NCBI GenBank assembly: GCA_947624985.1
Contig: CANQMO010000008.1
Location: 35,410 to 99,409 of the forward strand
Reading direction: 5' to 3'
Origin: an uncultured Oscillospiraceae bacterium
GTDB lineage: Bacteria; Bacillota; Clostridia; Oscillospirales; Oscillospiraceae
DNA: 64,000 bases
Below, piece after piece: positions 40,635-49,266 of this stretch (the stretch's first letter is position 1; each line of letters opens with the position of its first letter). Made by a program: the position numbers and the translations under genes. The notes under the pieces were generated by a model. It was not told where the DNA came from. It was given only the letters and a program-made list of their open reading frames with translations, and did no database searches.

Positions 40635-41369
40635 ATGGAAGCGATACGGTCACGGCAAAATGAACTGATAAAGCGCTTCGTCGCTCTGCGCTCCGACGCC
40701 CGGGCCCGCCAGGAGGCGGGGGAGTACGTCTGCGCCGGGGGAACGCTTCTGCGGGAGGCGGTCGCGTCCGGCGCGGAGGTGACATGCGTGCTGGCGGCCG
40801 GGGACATCCCCGGGCAGCCCGTGCGGCTGGTGACGCCGGAGATACTGAAAGCCGTGTCGCCCCTTCAGGACTCTTCCGGCCCCGTATTCACGGTGCGGAT
40901 GCGCCCGATCCCGCCCGGGGAGGCGCTTTGCCGGGTCATCGTGCTGGAAAACGTGCAGGACCCGGGCAACGTGGGCACGGTGCTGCGGACGGCGGACGCC
41001 TTCGGCATGGATCTGGTGGTCCTGTGCGGGGCCTGCGCGGACCCCTATAACCCCAAGACGGTCCGGGCCTCCATGGGGGCCGTGTTCCGTCAGAGCGTGG
41101 TGAAAACGGATGTGGACGGTCTGGACGGCGCGCTCCGGGGGCTGCCTCTGTATGGGGCGGCGCTGGCTCCCGGGGGCACGGATGTGCGCGCCCTCCCCGC
41201 CGGGCCGCTGGCCGTGGCCATCGGCAACGAGGGGCAGGGGCTCACGGCGCCGCTGCTGGAGAAGTGCGCCGGCACCTGCCGCATACCCATGCAGCCCCGG
41301 GCGGAGAGCCTGAACGCGGGGGTGGCGGCGGCGCTGGTCATGTGGGAAATGGTGCGGGAGCGGATATGA
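40635..41369 (+). CDS. TrmH/SpoU-family RNA 2'-O-methyltransferase
   Basis: 244 residues. A short N-terminal substrate-binding domain (RQNELIKRFVALRSDARARQ, then EYVCAGGTLLREAV) precedes a SPOUT knot with all three motifs: motif 1 NVQDPGNVGTVLRTADAFG, motif 2 IGNEGQGL, motif 3 IPMQPRAESLNAGVAAAL. It transfers methyl from S-adenosylmethionine to a ribose 2'-OH of rRNA or tRNA; the exact nucleotide cannot be read from sequence. It is the first gene behind its own promoter. Confidence 0.88.
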   Translation: MEAIRSRQNELIKRFVALRSDARARQEAGEYVCAGGTLLREAVASGAEVTCVLAAGDIPGQPVRLVTPEILKAVSPLQDSSGPVFTVRMRPIPPGEALCRVIVLENVQDPGNVGTVLRTADAFGMDLVVLCGACADPYNPKTVRASMGAVFRQSVVKTDVDGLDGALRGLPLYGAALAPGGTDVRALPAGPLAVAIGNEGQGLTAPLLEKCAGTCRIPMQPRAESLNAGVAAALVMWEMVRERI

Positions 41370-41446
41370 TCGGGATATGCGAGCGGCGGTACGAGAGGGA
41401 CGGGAGCCCCGCCTTGAACGGGACCGGCGTATTTATGCAATGGTGA
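41366..41446 (+). CDS. Possible 26-residue ORF coupled to the methyltransferase gene
   Basis: The ATG overlaps the upstream stop (ATGA) and the frame runs 26 codons (MIGICERRYERDGS...) to a TGA that is immediately followed by the dprA ribosome site. There is no recognisable domain. It may only relay ribosomes from the methylase gene to dprA, or be chance. Confidence 0.2.
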   Translation: MIGICERRYERDGSPALNGTGVFMQW

Positions 41447-41459
41447 GGGGAGAAGTGCC

Positions 41460-42623
41460 ATGGCGAGCCTGAAATACTGGGTGTGGCTGAGTTGTATCTC
41501 CGGCGTGCGTCCGATCGCCCGGGTGCGGCTGGCGGAGGCCATGGGCGGACCGGAGGCGGTCTTTTTCGCCGGGCGGGAGGAGCTCATGGGCGCGGACGCG
41601 GGCCTGCGGCCTCACGAGGCGGACAGGCTCATGGACAAGAGCATGGAGCCCGCCGCCCGGGCCCTCTCCTGGTGTGAGGAAAACGGCGTGTCGGTCCTGA
41701 CGATCCAGGACGCGCTGTACCCGGAGCGGCTGCGGCAGATACCGGACCCGCCGGCGGTGCTGTATGTTTGGGGCCATCTGCCGGCGGTGGACGAGAGCCT
41801 GTATGTGGCGGTGGTGGGCACGCGCCACGCCACGCCCTACGGTCTGAAGATGTCCGGGGCCATTGGCCGGGACATCGCCGCAGGGGGCGGGATCGTGGTA
41901 TCCGGCCTGGCGGCGGGCTGCGACGGGGCGGCCATGGAGGCAGCCCTTCGGGCCGGCGGCGTGACCGTGGGCGTGCTGGGCACCGCCATCGACCAGGTGT
42001 ACCCCAGGGAGAACCGGCGGCTGTTCGAGGCGGTCCGGTCCCGGGGCGCGCTGGTCAGCGAGTATCCGCCGAAAACGCGGACCTTCGCGGGGGATTTCGT
42101 GGCGCGCAACCGTATCATCTCAGGGCTGTCCCTGGGGGTCGTGGTGGTGGAGGCGCCCCGGAAGAGCGGCGCTCTCATCACCGCCGATCACGCTCTGGAC
42201 CAGGGCCGGGACGTGTTCGCCGTGCCGGGCGCAGCGGACGCCCGCGCCAGCGCGGGCTGCAACGGGCTCATCGCCCAGGGCGCCGTGCCCGTTACGTCCG
42301 GCGCCGACGTTTTGCGCTCCTATGAGGGGCGTAGTGACCTTTTGCGCCGGGAATCGACGCCCATACATATTAAAAAAGAGATTGACAAGCCCAAGGACAT
42401 AGTTTATATTGACCTCACGGACAGGTGGGAAGATGTTCCCGAGAGCCTCCCGGAGGACCAGCGGAAGGTCCTGGCCGCACTGACGGGACCGGACATGCTG
42501 GCCGACGAGATCATCCGGGCGGCGGACCTGCCCGCTCCGGCGGCGCTGGCGGCGCTGACCATGCTTCAGATCGGGGGCTATGTGGCCCAGGGCGCCGGAA
42601 AGCGGTATACGCGCAAAAAATGA
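41460..42623 (+). CDS. dprA: DNA-processing protein DprA (Smf)
   Basis: 387 residues. It binds incoming single-stranded DNA and loads RecA during natural transformation. An N-terminal helical domain is followed by the Rossmann-like core: VAVVGTRHATPYGLKMSG, GIVVSGLAAGCDGAAMEAAL, LVSEYPPKTRTF and RNRIISGLSLGVVVVEAP. A short C-terminal winged-helix-like domain (from about residue 320) follows a linker. It is positioned directly before topA, the usual arrangement in Firmicutes. No other competence gene is in the window. Confidence 0.95.
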   Translation: MASLKYWVWLSCISGVRPIARVRLAEAMGGPEAVFFAGREELMGADAGLRPHEADRLMDKSMEPAARALSWCEENGVSVLTIQDALYPERLRQIPDPPAVLYVWGHLPAVDESLYVAVVGTRHATPYGLKMSGAIGRDIAAGGGIVVSGLAAGCDGAAMEAALRAGGVTVGVLGTAIDQVYPRENRRLFEAVRSRGALVSEYPPKTRTFAGDFVARNRIISGLSLGVVVVEAPRKSGALITADHALDQGRDVFAVPGAADARASAGCNGLIAQGAVPVTSGADVLRSYEGRSDLLRRESTPIHIKKEIDKPKDIVYIDLTDRWEDVPESLPEDQRKVLAALTGPDMLADEIIRAADLPAPAALAALTMLQIGGYVAQGAGKRYTRKK

Positions 42624-42639
42624 GTAAGTGAGGATAACG

Positions 42640-44940
42640 ATGGCAGCAACGAAAAGCGACCTTGTCATAGTGGAGTCACCGGCTAAGGCCAAGACGATCG
42701 AGCGGTACCTGGGCGGCGGGTACAAAGTCGTGGCCTCCATGGGCCACCTGCGGGACCTGCCCAAGAGCACCATGGGCGTGGACATCGAGCACGGCTTTGA
42801 GCCGGACTACCAGCCTGTGAAGGGCCGGGAGGACGTGATCGACAAGCTGCGCAAGGCGTCCAAAAAGGCGGAAACTGTATATCTGGCGACGGACCCGGAC
42901 CGGGAGGGCGAGGCCATCTCCTGGCATTTGAAGGAGCTTTTGGCCATCCCCGACGAGAAGGCCCGCCGGGTGACGTTCAACGAGATAACGAAGAACGTGG
43001 TCCAGGAGGGTATCGCCCATCCCCGGGACATCGACCAGGACCTGGTGGACGCCCAGCAGGCCCGGCGCATTCTGGACCGGATCGTGGGCTACAAGCTGAG
43101 CCCGCTGCTTTGGCGGAAGATACGCAAGGGCCTTTCGGCGGGCCGGGTCCAGTCTGTGGCCACCCGCATGGTCCTGGACCGGGAGCGGGAGATCGAGGCG
43201 TTCCAGCCGGAGGAGTTCTGGTATCTGAACGCCTTCTTGCGGACCGAAAAGGGAGAGACGTTCCGGGCGCTGTTCCACGGCACGGAAGAGAAGAAGATGG
43301 ACCTGCGCAGCGAGGAAGATATGCGGGCGGTGGCGGACGCGGTGACCGGAAAGAGCTTCACCGTCGCCTCCGTGACCCACGGCACAAAAAAGCGCAGTCC
43401 GTCGCCTCCGTTCATCACCTCCACCCTCCAGCAGGAGGCCAGCCGGCGTCTTGGCATGACCCCCCGGCGGACCATGTCCATCGCCCAGCAGCTTTATGAG
43501 GGCGTGGACGTGGAGGGAGAGGGCACCGTGGGCCTGATCACCTACATGCGTACCGACTCCCTGCGCCTTTCCGAGGACGCGCTTTCCGCCGCGGCCCAGT
43601 TCATCCGCGGCCACTACGGAGAGGAGTATTATTACGGCAAGCCCCGCCGGTACAAGACCGGCTCCAACGCCCAGGACGCCCATGAGGCCATCCGGCCCAG
43701 TATCCCCAGCCTGACCCCCGAGCGGGTGAAAAAGAGCCTGACCGGAGAGCAGTACCGGCTCTACCGGCTCATCTGGGGCCGCTTTACGGCCAGCCAGATG
43801 TCCAACGCGGTTTATGACAACATCACCGCCGACGCGGTGTGCGAGGGCTATGTTTTCCGGGCCTATCATTCCAAGATCGCCTTCCCCGGCTATACCGCCG
43901 TATACGAGGACAACCGGGAGGAGGACGAGGCGGAGGAGGGGAGCGGGAAAAAGCCCCTGCCGGAGCTTTCCAAGGGCCAGAGCGTGACCTTGGATAAGCT
44001 GGACCCGGAGCAGCACTTCACCGCGCCGCCCTCCCGCTATTCCGAGGCCACGCTGATCCGGGCCATGGAGGAGAAGGGTATCGGCCGGCCCAGCACCTAT
44101 GCCCCCACCATCACCACCATCACCGCCCGGGAGTATGTGGTCAAGGAGGGGAAATACCTGAAGCCCACGCCTCTGGGCGAGACGGTGACGGAGCTTATGG
44201 AGGAGCGCTTCCCCGACATCGTGGACGTGAAATTCACCGCCCGTATGGAGGATACGCTGGACAAGGTGGAAGAGGGCAAGGCCGACTGGAAGGGCGTGCT
44301 GAGCGACTTCTACGGCGGCTTTGAGAAGGATCTGGAGCAGGCGGAGACGGCCTTGCAGGGGGTGCGGATCAAGGTCCCGGACGAGGTCTCGGCGGAGATA
44401 TGTCCCAACTGCGGGCGGAACCTGGTGGTCAAGTCCGGGCGCTTCGGGCGCTTTTTGGCCTGCCCCGGCTATCCCGAATGCAGCTTCACCATGCCGCTGG
44501 TGGTGGAGATGCCGGGCCGCTGCCCCAAGTGCGGCAGCCGGATCTTCAAGCGCACCAGCAAGAAGGGCTACACCTACTACGCCTGTGAGAAGGGGGCCGC
44601 CTGCGGCTTCATGAGCTGGGACGTGCCCACGAAGGATGTGTGCCCGTCCTGCGGCAAGACCATGTTCAAGCTGGCGGGCAAGGGCCAGCGTAAACCCTTC
44701 TGTATCAACGAGGAATGCGCCGACTTCCTGCCGGAGGACAAGCGGGGCTACCGCTACCGCCGGAGCAGCGCCGCCGCGTCCGCCGCCAAAGAGGGCGGCG
44801 AGACCGCCGCCGGGACGGCGGAGGGCAAGTCCACCGCCAAAAAGGCGGCTGCCGGAAAGCCCGCCGCAAAGAAAGCGGCCGCGAAGAAGCCCGCCGCGAA
44901 GAAGTCCGCCGCCTCCCGGACGAGGAAGGGGAGTGCGTGA
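42640..44940 (+). CDS. topA: DNA topoisomerase I with lysine/alanine-rich C-terminal tail
   Basis: 766 residues from the ATG at 42640 (GAGGATAACG upstream), preferred over the GTG at 42628. It relaxes negative supercoils by a tyrosine-linked single-strand break. The Toprim domain has VIVESPAKAKTI and TDPDREGEAISWH, and the active-site tyrosine is in LITYMRTDS. Three C4 zinc ribbons follow (CPNCGRNL..., CPKCGSRIF..., CPSCGKTMF...). After these comes a ~50-residue tail of repeated PAAKKAA-like units, resembling the histone-H1-like tails seen in actinobacterial TopA. The stop overlaps trmFO by one base. Confidence 0.96.
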   Translation: MAATKSDLVIVESPAKAKTIERYLGGGYKVVASMGHLRDLPKSTMGVDIEHGFEPDYQPVKGREDVIDKLRKASKKAETVYLATDPDREGEAISWHLKELLAIPDEKARRVTFNEITKNVVQEGIAHPRDIDQDLVDAQQARRILDRIVGYKLSPLLWRKIRKGLSAGRVQSVATRMVLDREREIEAFQPEEFWYLNAFLRTEKGETFRALFHGTEEKKMDLRSEEDMRAVADAVTGKSFTVASVTHGTKKRSPSPPFITSTLQQEASRRLGMTPRRTMSIAQQLYEGVDVEGEGTVGLITYMRTDSLRLSEDALSAAAQFIRGHYGEEYYYGKPRRYKTGSNAQDAHEAIRPSIPSLTPERVKKSLTGEQYRLYRLIWGRFTASQMSNAVYDNITADAVCEGYVFRAYHSKIAFPGYTAVYEDNREEDEAEEGSGKKPLPELSKGQSVTLDKLDPEQHFTAPPSRYSEATLIRAMEEKGIGRPSTYAPTITTITAREYVVKEGKYLKPTPLGETVTELMEERFPDIVDVKFTARMEDTLDKVEEGKADWKGVLSDFYGGFEKDLEQAETALQGVRIKVPDEVSAEICPNCGRNLVVKSGRFGRFLACPGYPECSFTMPLVVEMPGRCPKCGSRIFKRTSKKGYTYYACEKGAACGFMSWDVPTKDVCPSCGKTMFKLAGKGQRKPFCINEECADFLPEDKRGYRYRRSSAAASAAKEGGETAAGTAEGKSTAKKAAAGKPAAKKAAAKKPAAKKSAASRTRKGSA

Positions 44941-46259
44941 TGGCGGACATCTCCGTTATCGGGGCGGGCCTGGCCGGAAGCGAGGCCGCCTGGCAGCTTG
45001 CGAAACGCGGCATGAAGGTCCGGCTTTACGAGATGAAGCCTGAGAAGATGACCCCGGCCCACACGTCGCCGCTGTTTTCGGAGCTCGTCTGCTCCAACTC
45101 CCTGCGGGGGGACGACCTCTCCAACGCGGTGGGGCTTTTGAAAGAGGAGCTTCGCCGGCTGGACAGTCTTATCATGATGAGCGCGGAAAAGCACCGTGTC
45201 CCGGCGGGCGGCGCTCTGGCGGTGGACCGGGAGGCGTTTGCCCGGACCATCACCGAGGCCATCCGCAGCCAACCAAACATCGAGATCGTGGAGGGGGAGG
45301 TCACGGATTTTCCCGACGGGGAGTGTATCGTGGCGACGGGCCCGCTGACCAGCGACGGGCTGATCCCCGCCATATCCAGGGCCTGCGGCGAGGCGGATTT
45401 TCTTCACTTTTTTGACGCCGCCGCGCCCCTGATCGCCACGGAGAGCATCGACATGACGAAAGCCTGGTTCGGCTCCCGCTACGGCAAGGGCACCGCGGAC
45501 TATATCAACTGCCCCATGGACAGGGAGCAGTACGACGCCTTCGTCACCGAGCTCGCCTCCGCCAAGGAGGCGCCGGTCCACGGCTTTGAGGACAAGGGCG
45601 TGTTTGAAGGGTGCATGCCGGTGGAGGTCATGGCCCGGCGGGGACGCGACACGCTGCGCTACGGGCCGTTGAAGCCCGTGGGGCTAACGGACCCCCGGAC
45701 CGGGGAGAGCGCTTACGCCGTCGTGCAGCTTCGCCGGGACAACGACGAGGGCACGGTGTACAACCTGGTGGGCTTTCAGACCCACCTCACGTTCCCGGAG
45801 CAGCGGCGGGTGTTCGGCATGATACCGGCGCTGGCGGACGCGGAGTATCTGCGCTACGGGAAAATGCACCGCAACACGTTTTTGAACGGACCCAGGCTGC
45901 TGGACCGGTACTACCGGCTGCGGACGGAGCCCAGGATCGGCTTTGCCGGGCAGGTGACCGGCGTGGAGGGGTATGTGGAGAGCTGCGCCTCCGGCATGCT
46001 GGCGGCGCTGGAGGCGGCCCGCCGGTACCGGGGCCTGCCGCCCCTGGACTTCCCCCGTACCACGGCCATCGGCGCGCTGGCGCTGTATGTGTCCGGCGGG
46101 CCGGCCAGCGGGGACTTCCAGCCTATGAACGTGAACTTCGGTATCATCGAGCCGGCGGGGGAGCGTATCCGCGGCAAGCGGGAGCGGAACCTGCGGGTGG
46201 CGGAGCGGTCGCTGGCCGACCTGGAGAAGATCATAGAAAGAGAGAGGGCGGGCGTATGA
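44940..46259 (+). CDS. trmFO: Methylenetetrahydrofolate-tRNA (uracil-5-)-methyltransferase TrmFO
   Basis: 439 residues from the ATG at 44940. It makes 5-methyluridine at tRNA position 54 using methylene-tetrahydrofolate and FADH2. The FAD fold is DISVIGAGLAGSEAAWQLAK, the catalytic cysteine region is SELVCSNSLRGDDLSNAVG, and the second cysteine lies in FEGCMPVEVMARRG. The extended ORF in the track is topA tail read in another frame. It overlaps topA by one base (TGATG) and plsX by ATGA. Confidence 0.95.
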   Translation: MADISVIGAGLAGSEAAWQLAKRGMKVRLYEMKPEKMTPAHTSPLFSELVCSNSLRGDDLSNAVGLLKEELRRLDSLIMMSAEKHRVPAGGALAVDREAFARTITEAIRSQPNIEIVEGEVTDFPDGECIVATGPLTSDGLIPAISRACGEADFLHFFDAAAPLIATESIDMTKAWFGSRYGKGTADYINCPMDREQYDAFVTELASAKEAPVHGFEDKGVFEGCMPVEVMARRGRDTLRYGPLKPVGLTDPRTGESAYAVVQLRRDNDEGTVYNLVGFQTHLTFPEQRRVFGMIPALADAEYLRYGKMHRNTFLNGPRLLDRYYRLRTEPRIGFAGQVTGVEGYVESCASGMLAALEAARRYRGLPPLDFPRTTAIGALALYVSGGPASGDFQPMNVNFGIIEPAGERIRGKRERNLRVAERSLADLEKIIERERAGV

Positions 46260-47284
46260 GGATCATTTTGGACGCCATGGGCGGCGATAACGCCCCCAAC
46301 GCGGTGGTCAAAGGGGCCGTGCGGGCCGTCCGGGAGCTGGACACGGACGTGGTGCTGGTGGGCCGGGAAGAGGAAGTGAGAGCGGCCCTCGCCGCCTGCG
46401 GCGGGGAGAGCGAGCCACGTATCCGCGTGGTCAACGCCACGGAGGTGGTGACCATGGAGGATGAGCCCGGCATGGCCTGCTACAAAAAGCGGGACTCGTC
46501 TATGACCGTGGCGCTGAAAATGCTCAGGGAAGGCGAGGGCGACGCGGTGGTGTCCGCCGGCAGCACCGGGGCGCTCCTGGCCGGGGCCACCCAATTCGTC
46601 AAGCGGGTCAAAGGCATCCGCCGGGCGGCGCTCGGTCCCGTGATCCCCAACGGGGAGAGGGGCGTGCTGCTCATCGACTGCGGCGCCAATGTGGACTCCA
46701 CGCCGGAATATCTTCTGCAATTCGCGTATATGGGCGCTTTTTACGCCAGGAAGATCATGGGCGTGCAGGAGCCCCGGGTGGCCCTGCTGAACGTGGGCAC
46801 CGAGGACACCAAGGGCGGCGAGCTGCAAAAGGCGGCCTTTGCCCTTCTGAAACAGGCGTCCGACGCCGGGCGTATCAACTTTGTGGGCAACGCCGAGGGC
46901 AGCGAGCTGTTCACAGGCCGGATGGACGTGCTGGTGACGGACGGTCTGGCGGGCAACGTGATGCTCAAGACCGTGGAGGGCGCCGCCAAATTCCTGTTCA
47001 AACAGCTGAAGGGCGTCATGTACAAAAGCACGAAAAACAAGCTGGGCGCCCTGCTCATAAAAAATGACCTTACCGGCATGAAGGCCATGCTGGACCCCTC
47101 GGAGGTGGGGGGCACGGCGCTTCTGGGTATCTCAAAGCCCGTCATCAAGGCCCACGGCAGCTCGGACGACCGGGCAATTTTCAACGCGGTGCGGCAGGCC
47201 GTCGCCTGCGCGGACGCGGACGTGGCCGGCGCCATCGCCGCCAATATAGGATTCATGAAGCTTGAAAAAACCAGGGAGGAATAA
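46256..47284 (+). CDS. plsX: Phosphate acyltransferase PlsX
   Basis: 342 residues from the ATG at 46256. It converts acyl-ACP to acyl-phosphate for phosphatidic acid synthesis at the membrane surface. MRIILDAMGGDNAPNAVVKG is the family start, with SAGSTGALLAGA and VGNAEGSELFTGRMDVLVTD as inner conserved blocks. The gene sits before acpP, the carrier of its substrate. Here fabD/fabG, often between plsX and acpP, are missing. Confidence 0.96.
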   Translation: MRIILDAMGGDNAPNAVVKGAVRAVRELDTDVVLVGREEEVRAALAACGGESEPRIRVVNATEVVTMEDEPGMACYKKRDSSMTVALKMLREGEGDAVVSAGSTGALLAGATQFVKRVKGIRRAALGPVIPNGERGVLLIDCGANVDSTPEYLLQFAYMGAFYARKIMGVQEPRVALLNVGTEDTKGGELQKAAFALLKQASDAGRINFVGNAEGSELFTGRMDVLVTDGLAGNVMLKTVEGAAKFLFKQLKGVMYKSTKNKLGALLIKNDLTGMKAMLDPSEVGGTALLGISKPVIKAHGSSDDRAIFNAVRQAVACADADVAGAIAANIGFMKLEKTREE

Positions 47285-47288
47285 AACT

Positions 47289-47525
47289 ATGGTATACGAC
47301 AAGATCGTCAGCATGATCTGCGAGCAGTTCGGCATGGAGCCGGACCAGCTCAACGAGAACACCTCTTTCATCGACGACATGGGCATCGACTCCGTGGACG
47401 TGGTGGAGCTGGTGGTGGAATTGGAGACCGAGTTCGGTCTGGACGAGATTCCCGAGGAGGACCTGAAGCAACTGCGGACCATCGGAGATCTGGCCGCGTA
47501 TGTGAGCGCCCACACAGAGGAGTGA
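47289..47525 (+). CDS. acpP: Acyl carrier protein
   Basis: 78 residues, strongly acidic. The phosphopantetheine serine is in FIDDMGIDSVDVVEL; most housekeeping ACPs have DSL, here it is DSV, which is also common in Clostridia. GGGAGG precedes the ATG at 47289. It sits four bases after plsX and is coupled to rnc by overlap, a standard lipid-synthesis/RNase III context. Confidence 0.95.
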   Translation: MVYDKIVSMICEQFGMEPDQLNENTSFIDDMGIDSVDVVELVVELETEFGLDEIPEEDLKQLRTIGDLAAYVSAHTEE

Positions 47526-48199
47526 TGGAGCAGCTGGAAAAGCGGCTGGGGTACACGTTCTCCGACCGCTCCTATCTGGAAACTGCCCTGAACCACAGCT
47601 CCTACGCCAATGAACAACCACAGACGAGACAGAGCAACGAGCGCCTGGAATTTCTGGGCGACGCGGTGCTCGGCTTCTGCGCGGCGAAAACGTTGTTCCG
47701 CCTGTTCCCGGACATGCCGGAGGGGGGTCTGACCCGCCTGCGGGCGGAGCTCGTCTGCGAGGCGAGCCTGCACCAGGTGGCCCTCTCTCTGGAGCTCGGC
47801 AGCTATATCCATCTGGGCAAGAACGAGGAATGCAACGGGGGCCGGGAGCGCACGTCCATTCTGGCCGACTGCGTGGAGGCCATCATCGCCGCCATCTTTC
47901 TGGACGGCGGGCTGGGACCGGCGGAGCGGTTCATCGCCGAGCGTATCCTCAAGGACCTGCGCGCCGGCCGGCGCCCCGCCCGGACGGACTACAAGACCCA
48001 GCTACAGGAGCTTTTGCAGCGCGCCGGCGGCGCCGCGCCGGTGTACTCCATCGTCGGCGAGACCGGCCCGGATCACGACAAGACCTTCACGGCCTGTGTG
48101 CTGCTCCACGACGGAGCCACCGCCAGCGGCGAGGGCAAGAGCAAAAAGGAGGCGGAGCAGGCGGCGGCGCGGGCCGCCCTGGCTCTGCTGGATAACTGA
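47525..48199 (+). CDS. rnc: Ribonuclease III
   Basis: 224 residues from the ATG at 47525 (TGATG overlap with acpP; a GTG one codon earlier is possible). It processes double-stranded rRNA precursors and structured mRNA. The catalytic signature NERLEFLGDAVLG is followed by LADCVEAIIAAIFLDGG. A dsRNA-binding domain occupies about residues 155-222 (DYKTQLQELLQRAGGAAPVY ... GEGKSKKEAEQAAA). Both domains are complete. Confidence 0.96.
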   Translation: MEQLEKRLGYTFSDRSYLETALNHSSYANEQPQTRQSNERLEFLGDAVLGFCAAKTLFRLFPDMPEGGLTRLRAELVCEASLHQVALSLELGSYIHLGKNEECNGGRERTSILADCVEAIIAAIFLDGGLGPAERFIAERILKDLRAGRRPARTDYKTQLQELLQRAGGAAPVYSIVGETGPDHDKTFTACVLLHDGATASGEGKSKKEAEQAAARAALALLDN

Positions 48200-49206
48200 T
48201 GGCGCGGGCGAAGATCATACCGGTATTCGTCCCCCACCTGGGCTGCCCGAACGACTGCGTTTTCTGCGACCAGAAGCGCATCTCCGGCAGCCTTTTGCCT
48301 GCCTCCGGCAAGGACGTGACCGCCGCGCTGGAGAGCGCCCGGGACCGGGGCCTGTCCGGCGTGGAGCTCGCCTTTTACGGGGGCAGCTTCACGGCGGTGC
48401 GCCCGGCGCTGCAAAAGGAGCTGCTGGCCGCCGCCGGGCCGTATCTGGCGGACGGGACCGTCTCGTCCATACGGCTGTCCACCCGGCCCGACGCGGTGAC
48501 GGAGGAGGGGCTCGCCATGCTCAAAAGCCACGGCGCGGCCACCGTGGAGCTTGGCGCCCAGTCTATGGACGACGCCGTGCTGACCGCCTCCGGCAGAGGC
48601 CACACCGCCGCGGACACGGCCCGGGCGGCGGCGCTGGTGAAGGCAGCGGGCCTGAAGCTCATATTGCAGATGATGACGGGCTTGCCCGGCTCCGACCGGA
48701 CGAAGGACACAGACACGGCGAAAAGGATCATAGACCTTGCCCCGGACGGGGTCCGTATCTATCCCACGGTGATCGTGAAAAATACGCCGCTGGAGGACAT
48801 GTGGCGCTCCGGGACATACCGGGAACACACGGTGGCCGACGCGGTGGCGGTGTGCGCGGACATCCTGCCGCTGTTTGAAGCGGCCCATATCCCCGTGATC
48901 CGTCTGGGCCTGAACCCCACGGACGCGCTGTCCGCGGGGGACGCGGTGGCGGGGGCCTATCACCCGGCGCTGGGAGAGCTCGTCCGCTCGGAGGTGCTGC
49001 GCCGCCGGGCGGCGGCGCTTTTGCGGACCGTACCGGCGGGGGCCCGGGTGACCCTGGCCGTGGCCCCGGGGCGGGTATCCGCCATGATCGGCCAGCACCG
49101 GCGGAACATCGCCGTGCTGACGGAGGCGTTCGGCCTTTCCTCCCTCACGGTGATACCCGCGGAAACGGCGGGAGAGGACATTTCTCTTGTTGACGTGGGG
49201 CGATGA
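48199..49206 (+). CDS. Radical SAM protein, Elp3-like, between rnc and smc
   Basis: 335 residues. The iron-sulfur cluster motif is C16-P-N-D-C20-V-F-C23 (CxxxCxxC), followed by the AdoMet-binding ELAFYGGSFTA. LSTRPDAV, TVELGAQSMDDAVL and RIYPTVIVKNTPL match the Elp3/MiaB-like radical SAM core. The acetyltransferase half of Elp3 is absent. Homologues occur next to rnc and smc in many Clostridia, suggesting an RNA-modification role, but the reaction is unknown. The ATG overlaps the rnc stop by one base. Confidence 0.85.
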   Translation: MARAKIIPVFVPHLGCPNDCVFCDQKRISGSLLPASGKDVTAALESARDRGLSGVELAFYGGSFTAVRPALQKELLAAAGPYLADGTVSSIRLSTRPDAVTEEGLAMLKSHGAATVELGAQSMDDAVLTASGRGHTAADTARAAALVKAAGLKLILQMMTGLPGSDRTKDTDTAKRIIDLAPDGVRIYPTVIVKNTPLEDMWRSGTYREHTVADAVAVCADILPLFEAAHIPVIRLGLNPTDALSAGDAVAGAYHPALGELVRSEVLRRRAAALLRTVPAGARVTLAVAPGRVSAMIGQHRRNIAVLTEAFGLSSLTVIPAETAGEDISLVDVGR

Positions 49207-49218
49207 TTGGGTTATACT
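49190..49218 (+). promoter_or_regulatory. Promoter of smc
   Basis: TTGACG (49190-49195), a 17-base spacer, TATACT (49213-49218), overlapping the radical SAM stop codon. It places transcription start near 49225 and supports an smc start codon downstream of that. Confidence 0.7.
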
Positions 49219-49266
49219 ACATGTTGTGTTTTTTCAGGCATAGAACAGGTACTGAGGTATAAGATT

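Noticed and set aside
44820-44940. Lysine/alanine repeats at the topA end as a tandem DNA repeat or frameshift artefact
   Set aside because: The frame is continuous to a stop that overlaps trmFO properly and the codons vary between repeats, so it is a genuine protein tail.
49207-49266. Upstream start for smc
   Set aside because: It falls between the promoter -35 and -10 boxes, so it would not be transcribed; TTG 49267 gives the canonical SMC N-terminus.
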